Assembly: GCF_052324685.1 (NCBI RefSeq)
Contig: NC_135214.1
Location: 25,847,124-25,911,123, forward strand
Direction: 5' to 3'
From: Brachyhypopomus gauderio
Taxonomy: Eukaryota > Chordata > Actinopteri > Gymnotiformes > Hypopomidae
DNA length: 64,000 nt
A program made the position numbers and the translations under genes. Position 1 is the stretch's first letter. The number at the start of each line of letters is the position of its first letter. Shown piece after piece: positions 11,601 through 28,399 of the stretch. The notes under the pieces were generated by a model, which saw only the letters and a program-made list of their open reading frames with translations, did no database searches and had not been told where the DNA came from.

Positions 11601-13086
11601 ACTTTACATATCGCTGTAGTTTGGTCTTGGTCAGTGGAAGAAAATCCGAATCAATTTCAGATTACAGAGGTAAATTTCCTCTTTGTTACCAGCTCCTCGG
11701 TTTGGCTTTCAGCCATGGTTGTCCACTTTTAGTTTTTACAAACACAACATGGAGGCGTGGAAGACGCACAGTTCGCTGTGATTGGCCAGTCCTACGCCCT
11801 ACATCTGACGCATCGGTGGGAACCAGCATAAAAAGTCATTGAGCTGATTGACAAAGGCGATCTATACGTTTTCTCTAATTTGGTAGATCGCCTGCGATTC
11901 TCCACTCGTTATCGCCATTCACGATTTTATATCGTCATATCGTGCACCCCTAGCCCAACCCTAACCCTATTTTACCCAAATTGACTAAGCTTTAAACCAA
12001 ACAAAAAGAAAACAGCTTAGCTATCTAGTAGTTATGCTGGTGTATAATGTTAAATCAGATTTTCAAACCAAACGGGTAATTTAGCTCTATAATATTTTTT
12101 ACCGTGTTAGATAACATTACCGAGTTTGGTGCTGCAGCCTCATCCATGCATCTGTCCCGTTAGGACAGATAACTCATTATATTAACAGTACATTATTCTC
12201 TAGGTCTATTCTCCAACATTTCTTCTGGGTAATGAAGGTTAGCTAGCTAGCCAAGGTTATGATCTTGACTTAAAAATAACCCAACCTAGTTAAACAGATC
12301 CAATTTCAAGCCAACCACAGATACTCTTACCAGGCTAGCTAACCTACACACGTCTTACAGCCACACTGGCGTCTAACCTACACACATCTTACTTCCACCC
12401 TCACGTCTGTCTAACCTACACACGTCTTACTTCCACCCTCACGTCTAACCTACACACGTCTTACTTCCACCCTCACGTCTAACCTACACACGTCTTACTT
12501 CCACCCTCACGTCTAACCTAGACACGTCTTACTTCCACCCTCACGTCTAACCTACACACGTCTTACTTCCACCCTCACGTCTAACCTACACACGTCTTAC
12601 TTCCACCCTCACGTCTAACCTACACACGTCTTACTTCCACTCTCACGTCTAACCTACACACGTCTTCCACCCTCACGTCTAACCTACACACGTCTTACAG
12701 CCACACTGGCGTATAACACGGACACCTTACAACTCCCCCACACGTCTTACACTCACACACGTCTTACACTCACACACGTCTTACACTCACACACGTCTTA
12801 CACTCACACACGTCTTACACGCACACACGTCTTACACGCACACACGTCTTACACTCGCCCTGATGGATGTGTATATGCGCGCTGCAGTTAGCCAGCTAGC
12901 TAACAAGGTCAAACTACAACGTCCGGGACGTTCACAACAGCCATCCCTGGCAGTTCTTCCATTTACTACACCAGGTCTTAAATACATACCTCCATCTTCA
13001 GCGTGTGCTACAGCTGACAACCGACGACTCTGGGGCAAAAAAGCTGACCGCGAGACAAGCTGCGAAAACCGTCCGAGCGTGGCCAT
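8451..13086 (-). CDS. cox6a1: Cytochrome c oxidase subunit 6A, mitochondrial
   Basis: Three coding exons (12990-13086, 9146-9288, 8451-8540) close in phase to 109 aa. Exon 1 encodes a basic mitochondrial presequence ([19 protein letters not shown]). Exon 2 encodes [19 protein letters not shown], the single inner-membrane helix, then the conserved [13 protein letters not shown]. Exon 3 encodes [20 protein letters not shown] and the acidic end [11 protein letters not shown]6A is a nuclear-encoded regulatory subunit at the complex IV dimer interface. I call it the broadly expressed 6A1 form from the sequence and from its neighbours prkab1 and msi1, which sit near COX6A1 on human 12q24; the muscle paralog 6A2 is the alternative. 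Intron 1 (9289-12989) is almost entirely mobile and tandem-repeat DNA. A CA tract at 8552-8599 lies just upstream of exon 3. Confidence 0.95.
9773..10033. mobile_element. hAT-type MITE nested in element A
   Basis: It has an 8-bp duplication CCTGTTTC (9765-9772 and 10034-10041) and terminal inverted repeats ending GTTGCCAGG on the left and CCTGGCAACCCTG on the right. It is 261 bp with no coding capacity. A truncated relative lies at about 46845-47035 inside another hAT-type element. Confidence 0.75.
10376..11060. mobile_element. Inverted-repeat DNA element nested in element A
   Basis: The left end TAACTGTGCGTTCACACCGA is mirrored at the right end as TCGGTGTGACGCACAGTTA. The interior (about 685 bp) is noncoding. 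The TAA/TTA at the ends could be a Harbinger-type 3-bp duplication, but the superfamily is uncertain. Confidence 0.6.
12343..12858. repeat. 34-bp and 17-bp minisatellites in cox6a1 intron 1
   Basis: About ten copies of a 34-bp unit (core ACACGTCTTACTTCCACC) run to about 12715. They pass into 17-bp units (ACACTCACACACGTCTT) up to about 12858. The two units share the ACACACGTCTTAC core, so the shorter one probably arose from the longer. Confidence 0.9.
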
Positions 13087-13839
13087 TTTACCTCAAATTA
13101 CACTGGAAACGACTGACTGGCAGAAGCGGAAGTGGCCCGATAAAGACGCGTCCGGACGGGACGTTTTGACTTTGCTGCCGCCTACAGAGCTGGTGCCTAA
13201 TCGTAACCTCTCTTAAAACGTCGTGCTTCAGGTTTAAACTGTTATTTTATTGCTGAGTGACTGCAAAAGCGATATGATATGTGTTATATGGAACAACGTG
13301 TAACAACAAAACACAGTCAAATCAGGTGGATATGAGGACGAGCAGAAGCTGTAAATAGAAACTGTGTTTAGTATTGCAGTATGAGGTGCACAATTTTAAC
13401 AAGTAATCATAAGGAGAGCTAACAGATTAAGGCTACAGTTTTTATTTACAGACATAAAATGTCCAAGAAAGAAGACGCACTTTACATGGATCAATATGCA
13501 GAGTCAGTAATCCTCAGACACTTTGTAAACCCGGTTTTTATATCTACTATTTAATTTCAATGTGCATAAATTTAGGTTTTATTGCATTGCTATCATACTC
13601 ACATTTCTACACACTGAAATGTACTAACAATTAAGTTTAATAAACTGAAAATTAAATGTTTTCAACTGATCAACTTAAATACTTTATTGTTGAACAGAAC
13701 ACTTTTTAGGCTACCTGACCCTGACATTTTGTTTTTCTGCTTGCTGCTGGCAGTCAGGTCAAACAGACACATTAGGCAAAACATAAGTTCGAGTTGCGGT
13801 TTGTTTTAACCAGTGTGGCCTATATGTTTTAACCTGCTG

Positions 13840-14230
13840 TGTTTTATTCAGTAGCCTATATGCTGTTTTTGATCTTCATGGACGATGAAGCACCAGCTCA
13901 CAGAGGTTGTGTCATTAGTGAGCGGCTGCTGAAGACTGGGGTACCTCATGAATCCCATGTAAAACCTATTGGATTAGCAGAGTTGATTAGTGTAGAGGCT
14001 CGTAACACTGTAGCCCAGAAGCTCAGTGACCGGAGGGCCTTCAAGAAGAGTGGGATGCCATGACTCAGCAGACAATACGTTGACTTATGAGACAATAAGT
14101 AAACAGCATTAGACATTAAGCTGTATTTGATGCTTAAGGGCACATGATGAGTTTTTTTGTTAACATTTATTGTTGGGGTATACCCTCCACTGTTTGCTTT
14201 TGCTTCAATAAATTGAGATGAGGAAATCAC
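13840..14230 (+). pseudogene. Degenerate Tc1/mariner-family transposase 3' remnant
   Basis: The frame at 13839-14063 reads FMDDEAPAHRGCVISERLLK and then ETGVPH- and VEARN-like words. These are recognisable as the second catalytic-Asp region of a Tc1/mariner-family transposase in decayed form, followed by a T-rich tail with AATAAA. The expected SPDLNPIE block is lost. The surrounding interval 13087-15339 has no supported gene. About 14250-14480 resembles another dispersed fish repeat related to the one at 32186. Confidence 0.55.
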
Positions 14231-15339
14231 CACTGCATGCTTCTATGGTGCTAGTGACTTTGAATGAGGCGTGGTTGTTGGTGCTAGACAGGCTGGCCTG
14301 AGTATTTCAGAACTTTTTGATCCTCTTTTCACACACAACCATGCAGCTGCACAAATTGTACTAAACCTTCCCAAGCTCTCACACAACAGTCCACTGCAGT
14401 GTTCCATACATACAGTTCCTTCCTGCAGTCAGTCACATTGGATTAAACACCCAGGCATGCCTTCCAAGTCAAAACTGGACCTGCTCCCTCCTACCTGCAA
14501 ACACCAGTGTCACTGCACTGTACCACAGAACCTTCACAGGTCATGGAAGGAGTTAATCCTGCACAGAGTGGGCAGATCAGGAGGTGATGGGTGGTTTATG
14601 CAGAAGCTACATGTGTGGACACAGAGGGACAGAGAGACAGCAGACAGCACAGTTAAGGTAGCCCACTCTCAACAGAAGGTAAGACTCTCCTGGCCTCCCA
14701 GACTTTACAGAAGCTGCTCACAGCAATAGAGCTATAGTACAGCTAACATGACCCAAAGAGATCCTTCAGTAGAATGCCTGTGGATAGAGCAGCATTTCAA
14801 TAGCAAGGGGTCGTTACAATGCTCTTTTGGAGGAGAAAAATGAATTCCCTTTAAAGATTTATCAACATATGAACAATCTGTTTAAGTCTGATCTGTTTAA
14901 CTTGTATATTGGCTTATATCAATCAAAATATAATGCCTTGTATATTGATGTATTTATGCTAAATGGTCAAACGTTGTATGTTAGAAGTTAGAACTGTTAG
15001 AAGTGTTTTAGTCAGACATTTTCCTGGTTTTAGCATGTACCTTAATATGTCCATGGGTTATGATTAAGGACGTTTGTATTGGGAGATGTCTGATACTTTG
15101 TTGATCTACGGGTTAATGTTCAGCATATCGGGGCTGTCCCCTTGAACCCTTTGTTTATAGCACATTTCTGGCTGTTTCAACTCAAATCCCTGCTGTGAAG
15201 ATTTGTTTACACCTACATTTATGGTATGTGCATATTAATGACTACAGATGCTTTAATAGCTCAGTGAAAGACACCATGGTGGGGACGTCTGTAGTGGCAG
15301 TATAAACAGTATCAACTTGTAAACTGTTATGGCATTTTA

Positions 15340-15965
15340 AGTAGTGAACAGGAGTGAGGTCTGATGAGTGATGGAGTAGTGAACAGGAGTGAGGTCAGAG
15401 GAGCGATGGAGTAGTGAACAGGAGTGAGGTCTGAGGAGCGATGGAGTAGTGAACAGGAGTGAGGTCTGAGGAGTGATGGAGTAGTGAACAGGAGTGAGGT
15501 CTGAGGAGTGATGGAGCAGTGTACAGGAGTGAGGTCTGAGGAGTGACGAGTAGTGAACAGGAGTGAGGTCAGAGGAGCGATGGAGTAGTGTACAGGAGTC
15601 AGGTCTGAGGAGCGACGGAGTAGTGAACAGGAGTGAGGTCTGAGGAGCGACGGAGTAGTGAACAGGAGTGAGGTCTGAGGAGCGACGGAGTAGTGAACAG
15701 GAGTGAGGTCAGAGGAGCGATGGAGTAGTGTACAGGAGTGAGGTCTGAGGAGCGACAGAGTAGTGAACAGGAGTGAGGTCTGAGGAGCGACGGAGTAGTG
15801 AACAGGAGTGAGGTCTGAGGAGCGACGGAGTAGTGAACAGGAGTGAGGTCTGAGGAGTGATGGAGTAGTGAACAGGAGTGAGGTCTGAGGAGTGACGGAG
15901 TAGTGAACAGGAGTGAGGTCTGACGAGTGATGGAGTAGTGAACAGGAGTGAGGTCTGAGGAGCGA
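15340..15965. repeat. 35-bp minisatellite upstream of the lectin gene
   Basis: About 18 copies of a 35-bp unit with core AACAGGAGTGAGGTCTGAGG. Variants alternate between GCGATGG, GCGACGG and GTGATGG ends. It ends about 190 bp before the lectin start codon, so it lies in the probable promoter or 5' UTR region. Confidence 0.9.
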
Positions 15966-16154
15966 TGGAGTAGCTGCTGTGCTTTTATCTTTTCAAATAT
16001 AGAAAATGTTTGTGCATGTCTGCCTGCCTCCTATAGGGACAGTTACTGTAGGAATGGTCAGATCTGCCCCTGCCTTAACCACCTTTACTACTCTGAATGC
16101 TGGTTTGTGTTGTCTTGTGTTTGTATCGTCTTGTGTTTGTGTTGTCTTCCTGAG

Positions 16155-16388
16155 ATGGAATCTGTTGGATATGACAAGTTCAGTTCCTCTGACTCCGAGA
16201 ATCATCACCGCCACCATCAACCTCTTTACACACACAGTGAGTTAAGGAGCATAAAACTCTGACATCAATCAGCAGGGATTTATAACGTCAATGTCATTTT
16301 AGACTAGTCTTGGGGCTTCTCGCGCAGCATGAGTACGTCGAAACTGTTGCAGAACGTGGACTCCTGCTTGCTTGTTTGGAAGCCAGAC

Positions 16389-16447
<59 letters not shown>

Positions 16448-19293
16448 GTCATGCCCGAAAGTACCCTCATACCCCTGGCAAATTTTGACTTAAATTTACT
16501 TTTATTTAACCAGAAATTATATTTTTGACTGGAAATGACACAGGCATCTCCCAGGAGATAATACGATGATGTACAAGAGGCATCATTGTGGGAAAAAATA
16601 TTTCTCAGCTTTTGTTCACATTTGAACAAAAAAGGGCATGCCCAAAATTATTCATACCCTTTGAAACATATCACAGTATAACAGTATATGGGAAATCCAA
16701 AGTTCTATACAATTCCAAATAGTCCAAGCTGTTTTAAAGCATCCTAATTACCCTGATTCATGGGGAACAGCTGTTTTAATCAACTCAACAGGAGAAAACC
16801 AGCAGCTCTCTGCAGTTGGTTTGTGGACAGTCATCATGGCTAAGACAAAGTAGCTCACTAAGGACCTGCGGCTGTGCATTGTGGTTGCTCACAAGTCAGG
16901 AAAGCGCTATAAAGTAGTGATGGGCAAATGAAGCCTCTTGAAGCAATGAAGTTTTCCAACCCTTTGCTTTGCAAAAAGGTTCATTACTCGAGGCTTCATT
17001 CATCACTCACTAGTGACATCTGCTGGTGAAACTGTAACAGCCTCGTCATTCAGTTGGATCATACTTTCAACAATGTGTAAATGCAATATTGTCACAAAGT
17101 TTCCATCAAACTCATGTTTAGTAACAGGAGAATCAATTAAATCATACTTAATTGTCATGTTTTAATTATTAAAATGATTTGTAGCCAATCTAATCCTTGA
17201 CCATTAGTGGTTGTGTTGGGTTTTCTTGTATGTCATGAACGTATTTGACAATGAAGATATGTTGTACTTTACTATGTTGGGAATTGAGTGATTGTTGAGT
17301 GACTGAATATTTGGAATTAGAAACTGATTTTTTTTAAAAACAGAATGTGTTTAAAATAATTGCTTCTTGGGGCTTCTAGATCTGGTTTGGCAGTCATGAC
17401 CTGGTGGTTAGGGAAGGGAAGTGGTTAGGGAACTGAGCTTGTAATCGGAGGGTCGTGGGTTCGATCCCCAGGCCTGAGGCCAGGGGCGAGGCTAGGGTAT
17501 TTTTAGTGGTGCTAGAGCACCACCGTGAAGTTGCTTAGCACCCCCTGGCTCAACACATTTTTTAAACATTATATTATGCAAAAAACTTGCTCTGCACCTG
17601 CGCAATACTTTGGTATTGTGCCTCTGTGAGCACTGGGGGCTGGGCACCCCTAAAGACCAGATCCTAAAATCGCCCCTGCCTGAGGCCATGACTAAGGTGC
17701 CCCTTAACCCTCAATTGTTCACTTATATAAAAATGAGATAAAATGTAAGTCGCTCTGGATAAGGGCGTCTGCCAAATGTAAAATATTTTTAACATTACAA
17801 ATAAGGTTTGCCTCTTCCAATGGTTTTTAGTCTGTTTTTGATGTGTGAATCTGATGTACATCCTGATCAAACAAAAAGAATTTAGAACGTTCCAGATTTT
17901 AAATTTAACTACAACACGAAGCAACAGGGTTCATAGCGCTTTTATTTAGAAAAACGATACGCAAAATGAAGCAATGACGTGGCTGATGTAATGCGAGGCC
18001 TCGTTTGTTGCTGATCACGTGATTTTGCTCAACATGACACAAGCTCCGAAGCGGGGCTTCATCGGACACGCCCCTTTTTACTCGGTACACGCTTCGAAGC
18101 CTAGCTTCAGATGTCCCATCACTACTATAAAGCCATATCAAAATGTTTTCAAGTTCCTGTGGCTACAGTGCAAAGTATTATTAAAAAATACAAGAAGTTC
18201 CGCACTGTGGAAAATCTCAGAAAATGTGGTTGGAAGCCAAAAGTGACACATGTGCTGGCCAGGAGAATAGTGAGAGAGGTGAAGAAAAATCCAAGGATCA
18301 CCACCAAGGCCATCCTGGTGAATCTGGGCTCTGCTGGTGGCGACATCTCAAGGCAGACAGTCCAACGGACACTGCACACTGCTGGGTTCCACGGACGCAG
18401 ACCAAGGAGGACACCACTTCTCCAGAAAAGGCACACAAAAGCCCACTTGACCTTTGCAAATGATCATCTGGACAAAGAAGAAGACTTCTGGTGTTCTGTT
18501 TTATGGTCAGATGAAACAAAAATTGAATTGTTTGGCCACAATGATGTGACCACCATTTGGTGTAAAAACAGAGAAGCCTTCAACCCTAAGAACACCATCC
18601 CCACTGTCAAACATGGTGGTGGGAACCTAATGTTTTGGGGGTGTTTTTCAGCCAATGAACCAGGGAACTTGATCGCAGTAAATGGCACCATGAAAAAAGA
18701 GCAATACATCAAGATTCTCAACAACAACATCAGGCAGTCTGCAGAGAAACTTGGCCTTGGGAACCAGTGGACATTTAAGCATGACAACGACCCAAAACAC
18801 ACAGCCAAAGTGGTGAATAAATGGTTAGCAGACAAAAACATTAATGCTTTGCAGTGGCCCAGCCAGAGTCCTGACTTGAATCCAATTGAGAATCTGTGGA
18901 GGGAGCTAAAGATCAGGGTGATGGCAAGGAGACCCTCCAACCTCAAAGAGTTGGAGCTCATCACTAAAGATGAATGGACAAAAATACCAGTGGAGACGTG
19001 CAAAAAGCTGGTCAGCAAAATTACAGGAAGCATTTGATTGCTGTAATAAAGCCAATAAAGGCTTTTCTATTAATTATTGAGAAGGGATGAATAATTTGAC
19101 ATGCCATTTTTTGTTCAAATGTGAATAAAAGCTGAGAAATATTTTTTCCCCACAATGATGCCTCTTGTACATCATCGTATTATCTCCTGGGAGATGCCTG
19201 TGTCATTTCCAGTCAGAAATATAATTTCTGGTTAAATAAAAGTAAATTTAAGTCAAAATGTGTCAGGGGTATGAATACAGTCAGGCATGACTG

Positions 19294-19344
<51 letters not shown>

Positions 19345-21144
19345 TAGTGGGAATTTGCACCTAAGCTTTTCACTCAACTGTACCCCGGTACTCTTGAAAT
19401 ATGACAATAAACAAACTGAAACTGATAAAAGGGCTGTTGTGCATTTGTGTTTCAGACAGACACAACAGGATGATTTTCATCATGTTCGGAATACTTTCTC
19501 TCTTCCTCTTAATACTAACAATTACAGTTGGAGTTAAATGTAAGTCCATTCTCAAAAAAGACATAGTATAGATAGAAGAGCTCTCATCATTAACTGAAGA
19601 TGGCTATCTTTAGCCTTAAAATGATCAGAATCTGTCTTGTTCCCAGAGACTTTAAAATCTGCTTTATCTGTAATAATAGTGGAATTTGGGTGTCAGTTGA
19701 CTTGTTCTCATTGATGTTCAGTCTCCCAGGTGAACAAGCAGGTGTCTGAGGTCACGCTGTCCCTGCAGGCGGTCAGGGAGTCTGTAAAGCCAGCTCAGAC
19801 AGGTCAGTGAAGACTGGCCCCTTCCTTCCTTCCTCTTCACCCACACTCTCTACCCCGTCTGTGTTCCTCTCAGATATTAGACTGTAAATCTGTTTTGTTC
19901 TTTCTCTCACAGGAACGTTTCCGTTCCGTGAAACCCTGCTGCCCTTGAGAGGTGAGGGCCCCGCCCTCTCTGCTGCTAACACACCCAGATGTTCACAACA
20001 CACACACCCACCCAGCTGTTCACAGCACACACACCCACCCAGCTGTTCACAACACACACACCCACCCAGCTGTTCACAACACACACACCCACCCAGCTGT
20101 TCACAACACACACACCCACCCAGCTGTTCACAACACACACACGCACGCAGCTGTTCACAACACACACACCCACCCAGCTGTTCACAGCACACACACCCAC
20201 CCAGCTGTTCACAACACACACACCCACCCAGCTGTTCACAGCACACACACCCACCCAGCTGTTCACAACACACACACGCACGCAGCTGTTCACAACACAC
20301 ACACGCACGCAGCTGTTCACAACACACACACCCACCCAGCTGTTCACAGCACACACACCCACCCAGCTGTTCACAACACACACACCCACCCAGCTGTTCA
20401 CAGCACACACACCCACCCAGCTGTTCACAGCACACACATCAGCACACGCACGCAGCTGTTCACAGCAGTCACGTGTGTGCATGTGTGCGTAGGTGCCTGT
20501 GAAGAGGACTGGACATTTTATAAAGGCAAGTGCTACTTTTTGTCCAGACTGAGGAAAAAGTGGCACGAAGCAGAAGATGCCTGTAACAAGCAGAGGGCGC
20601 ACCTCCTGGTGGTGAACGACGCTGATGAACTGGTACGACTGGAGAAACAAGGACTAATAGTACATTTCAAATATTACACATATGAGAGTGCAGAAAGCTG
20701 AAAATGAACCATCCATCGTGGTATTTTTTCTTCTCATTCTATCTCAGGACTACGTTTCCCAAATTGTTAGTCGCAATGAACATTACTGGATTGGTCTGGT
20801 GGAGAGGGAGGAGGGAGACTGGAGTTGGGTGGATGGAACAGACTTCAAATCAACTGAACAGTAAGCTGTTATACCATTGGGTCATCTGAAGCAAAGCTGG
20901 TGTTTGCTGTTGTTACAGCTAGTCTACAGTGGGTACAGTGATGGCTGCAGGGCTCTAACACCCTCCCCTGCATCTGACCTCCAGCTTCTGGGACTTAGGG
21001 CAGCCAGACGACTGGGACGTTCGCGTGAACGGGGAGGACTGTGGGCAGCTTCACCCCATACTCTCACAGCAGCGGAGCTTGTGGAACGATGCTGACTGCA
21101 CACTCCCCTACAGATACATCTGTGAGGGTACACCCAGGGACTGA
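16155..21144 (+). CDS. Type II transmembrane C-type lectin receptor, QPD type, 232 aa
   Basis: Seven coding exons (16155-16236, 19456-19539, 19722-19802, 19913-19951, 20493-20632, 20748-20860, 20985-21144) close in phase to 232 aa. The cytoplasmic tail has a YDKF (YXX-hydrophobic) endocytosis-type motif. The transmembrane segment is about residues 33-55 (IMFGILSLFLLILTITVGV), followed by a short heptad-like neck (VNKQVSEVTLSLQAVRES). The C-type lectin domain starts at ACEEDWTFYKGKCYF, with WIGL, QPDDW (186-190), GEDC and WND (213-215), and ends RYICEG. In this family QPD usually marks galactose-type and EPN mannose-type calcium-dependent binding; QPD, the following Glu and WND are present, so sugar binding is plausible. 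The glycine-rich loop after QPD in asialoglycoprotein receptors is short here. It resembles fish CD209/asialoglycoprotein-receptor-like lectins; the exact ortholog is unclear. Intron 1 carries the nested transposons and intron 4 a 27-bp minisatellite. Confidence 0.88.
16391..16440. repeat. (TA)n microsatellite at Tc1 insertion site
   Basis: About 50 bp of alternating TA directly before the left end of the Tc1 element, which uses TA as target. Confidence 0.85.
17385..17790 (+). mobile_element. tRNA-derived SINE, split by a younger insertion
   Basis: The head has a tRNA-like B box (GGGTTCGATCCCCAGG near 17458). The tail reads GTCGCTCTGGATAAGGGCGT and then CTGCCAAATG, the conserved tail found on many fish SINE and LINE elements. 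The two halves are separated by 198 bp of another element plus its duplication. Outer boundaries are approximate. Confidence 0.75.
17481..17678. mobile_element. Short hAT-type MITE inside the SINE
   Basis: 198 bp with ends CAGGGGCGA and TCGCCCCTG and an exact 8-bp duplication CCTGAGGC (17473-17480 and 17679-17686). Confidence 0.85.
19983..20440. repeat. 27-bp minisatellite in lectin intron 4
   Basis: About 16 copies of a 27-bp unit (core CACCCAGCTGTTCACA). Because 27 is a multiple of three and the unit lacks stops, it opens several frames on both strands (HTHPPSCSQ-type and CVCCEQLGG-type), which are not genes. The intron is 541 bp, so retaining it would shift the lectin frame. Confidence 0.92.
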
Positions 21145-21268
21145 CTGACCCCCACCCCACACCACACACACACACACAGGGAGAACACAGAATCCTGCCC
21201 TGCTCACACACTAAGCACAAGGGTAAAATCCACAGTGTGACACCTCACGGGTGAAATCAACAGTCAAC

Positions 21269-21317
21269 TTTATTTCACATTTGACTTTGTTGTAATTATG
21301 TTGAAAAAAGTAATAAA
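21269..21317. promoter_or_regulatory. Facing polyadenylation signals of prkab1 and the lectin
   Basis: AATAAA for the minus-strand prkab1 is at 21269-21274 and AATAAA for the plus-strand lectin at 21312-21317. If both are used, the two convergent mRNAs overlap at their 3' ends by some tens of bases. Bases 21145-21579 hold only these 3' UTRs. Confidence 0.45.
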
Positions 21318-21579
21318 ACAAAGTACATTGTACAAAGTGTTGGCTGGAAAATCCTCAAAGTTGAAAGCATGTTTGGTCAAAAAGACATCAAACCCTACAA
21401 GTCCTTCCCAAAGCCAATGAGGTGATCTCATCCCACATTCCTGGTCCCCTTGTCCAAACCCCCAGAACCACCAGTGTGCTTCTCCTTGTGAGGGTTGATT
21501 TGGTCACATACGTTTTCGTGTCTTAGTGCTGATAAAGCAGAATTATACAGTGGGGTCTGAAATGGCCACTGTGCTCTGT

Positions 21580-28399
<6,820 letters not shown>

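Larger units (their letters stand above)
9406..11952. mobile_element. Non-autonomous hAT-type element A, composite, in cox6a1 intron 1
   Basis: It is flanked by an exact 8-bp duplication GCCCAACC (9398-9405 and 11953-11960). Ends begin TAGGGG and finish CCCCTA, with further imperfect inverted repeats of CGATAT/AAAATCGTGA type. An 8-bp duplication with TAGGG-type ends is the hAT signature. I see no transposase frame. The interior is patchwork: a retroelement-like C/T-rich repeat (about 9640-10370), a nested hAT MITE, a nested inverted-repeat element, and a module near 11090-11470 shared with the elements at 46298 and 49397. Confidence 0.8.
16915..18124. mobile_element. Non-autonomous hAT-type element inserted in the Tc1 transposase
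   Basis: It has an exact 8-bp duplication CTATAAAG (16907-16914 and 18125-18132) and ends TAGTGATGGGC and GTCCCATCACTA. It has no transposase frame. It carries GAAGCCT/AGGCTTC-rich subterminal repeats and a SINE in its interior. Confidence 0.88.
16836..19037 (+). pseudogene. Tc1 transposase, disrupted by a stop and by a hAT-type insertion
   Basis: The start codon at 16836 is followed by an in-frame TAG at codon 6. After 16914 the frame is split by the element at 16915-18124, then resumes at 18133 and runs open to 19037 (about 300 aa). Catalytic DD34E positions are visible: the Asp in LWSDETKIELFG, the Asp in HDNDPKHTA and the Glu in SPDLNPIENLW. The helix-turn-helix DNA-binding part straddles the insertion. 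The long open C-terminal part shows few other lesions, so the element is probably not very old. Confidence 0.9.
16446..19293 (+). mobile_element. Tc1-like transposon, about 1.63 kb without its insert
   Basis: It has terminal inverted repeats of roughly 200 bp: the left starts CAGTCATGCCCGAAAGTA, and the right end mirrors it and finishes GGCATGACTG. The left flank is TA. The right flank is a TG/TA microsatellite, so the TA duplication there is not clean. Removing the 1,210-bp internal hAT-type element and one copy of its target duplication leaves about 1,630 bp, the usual Tc1 size. It lies in intron 1 of the lectin gene. Confidence 0.9.

Noticed and set aside
17395-17480. A functional tRNA gene at the B-box-like sequence
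   Set aside because: No cloverleaf can be completed, and the conserved SINE tail follows after the nested element.
19945-20701. Frame joining the His/Pro repeat to the lectin domain
   Set aside because: It lacks an ATG and crosses a clear acceptor at 20492. The properly spliced lectin model explains the domain.
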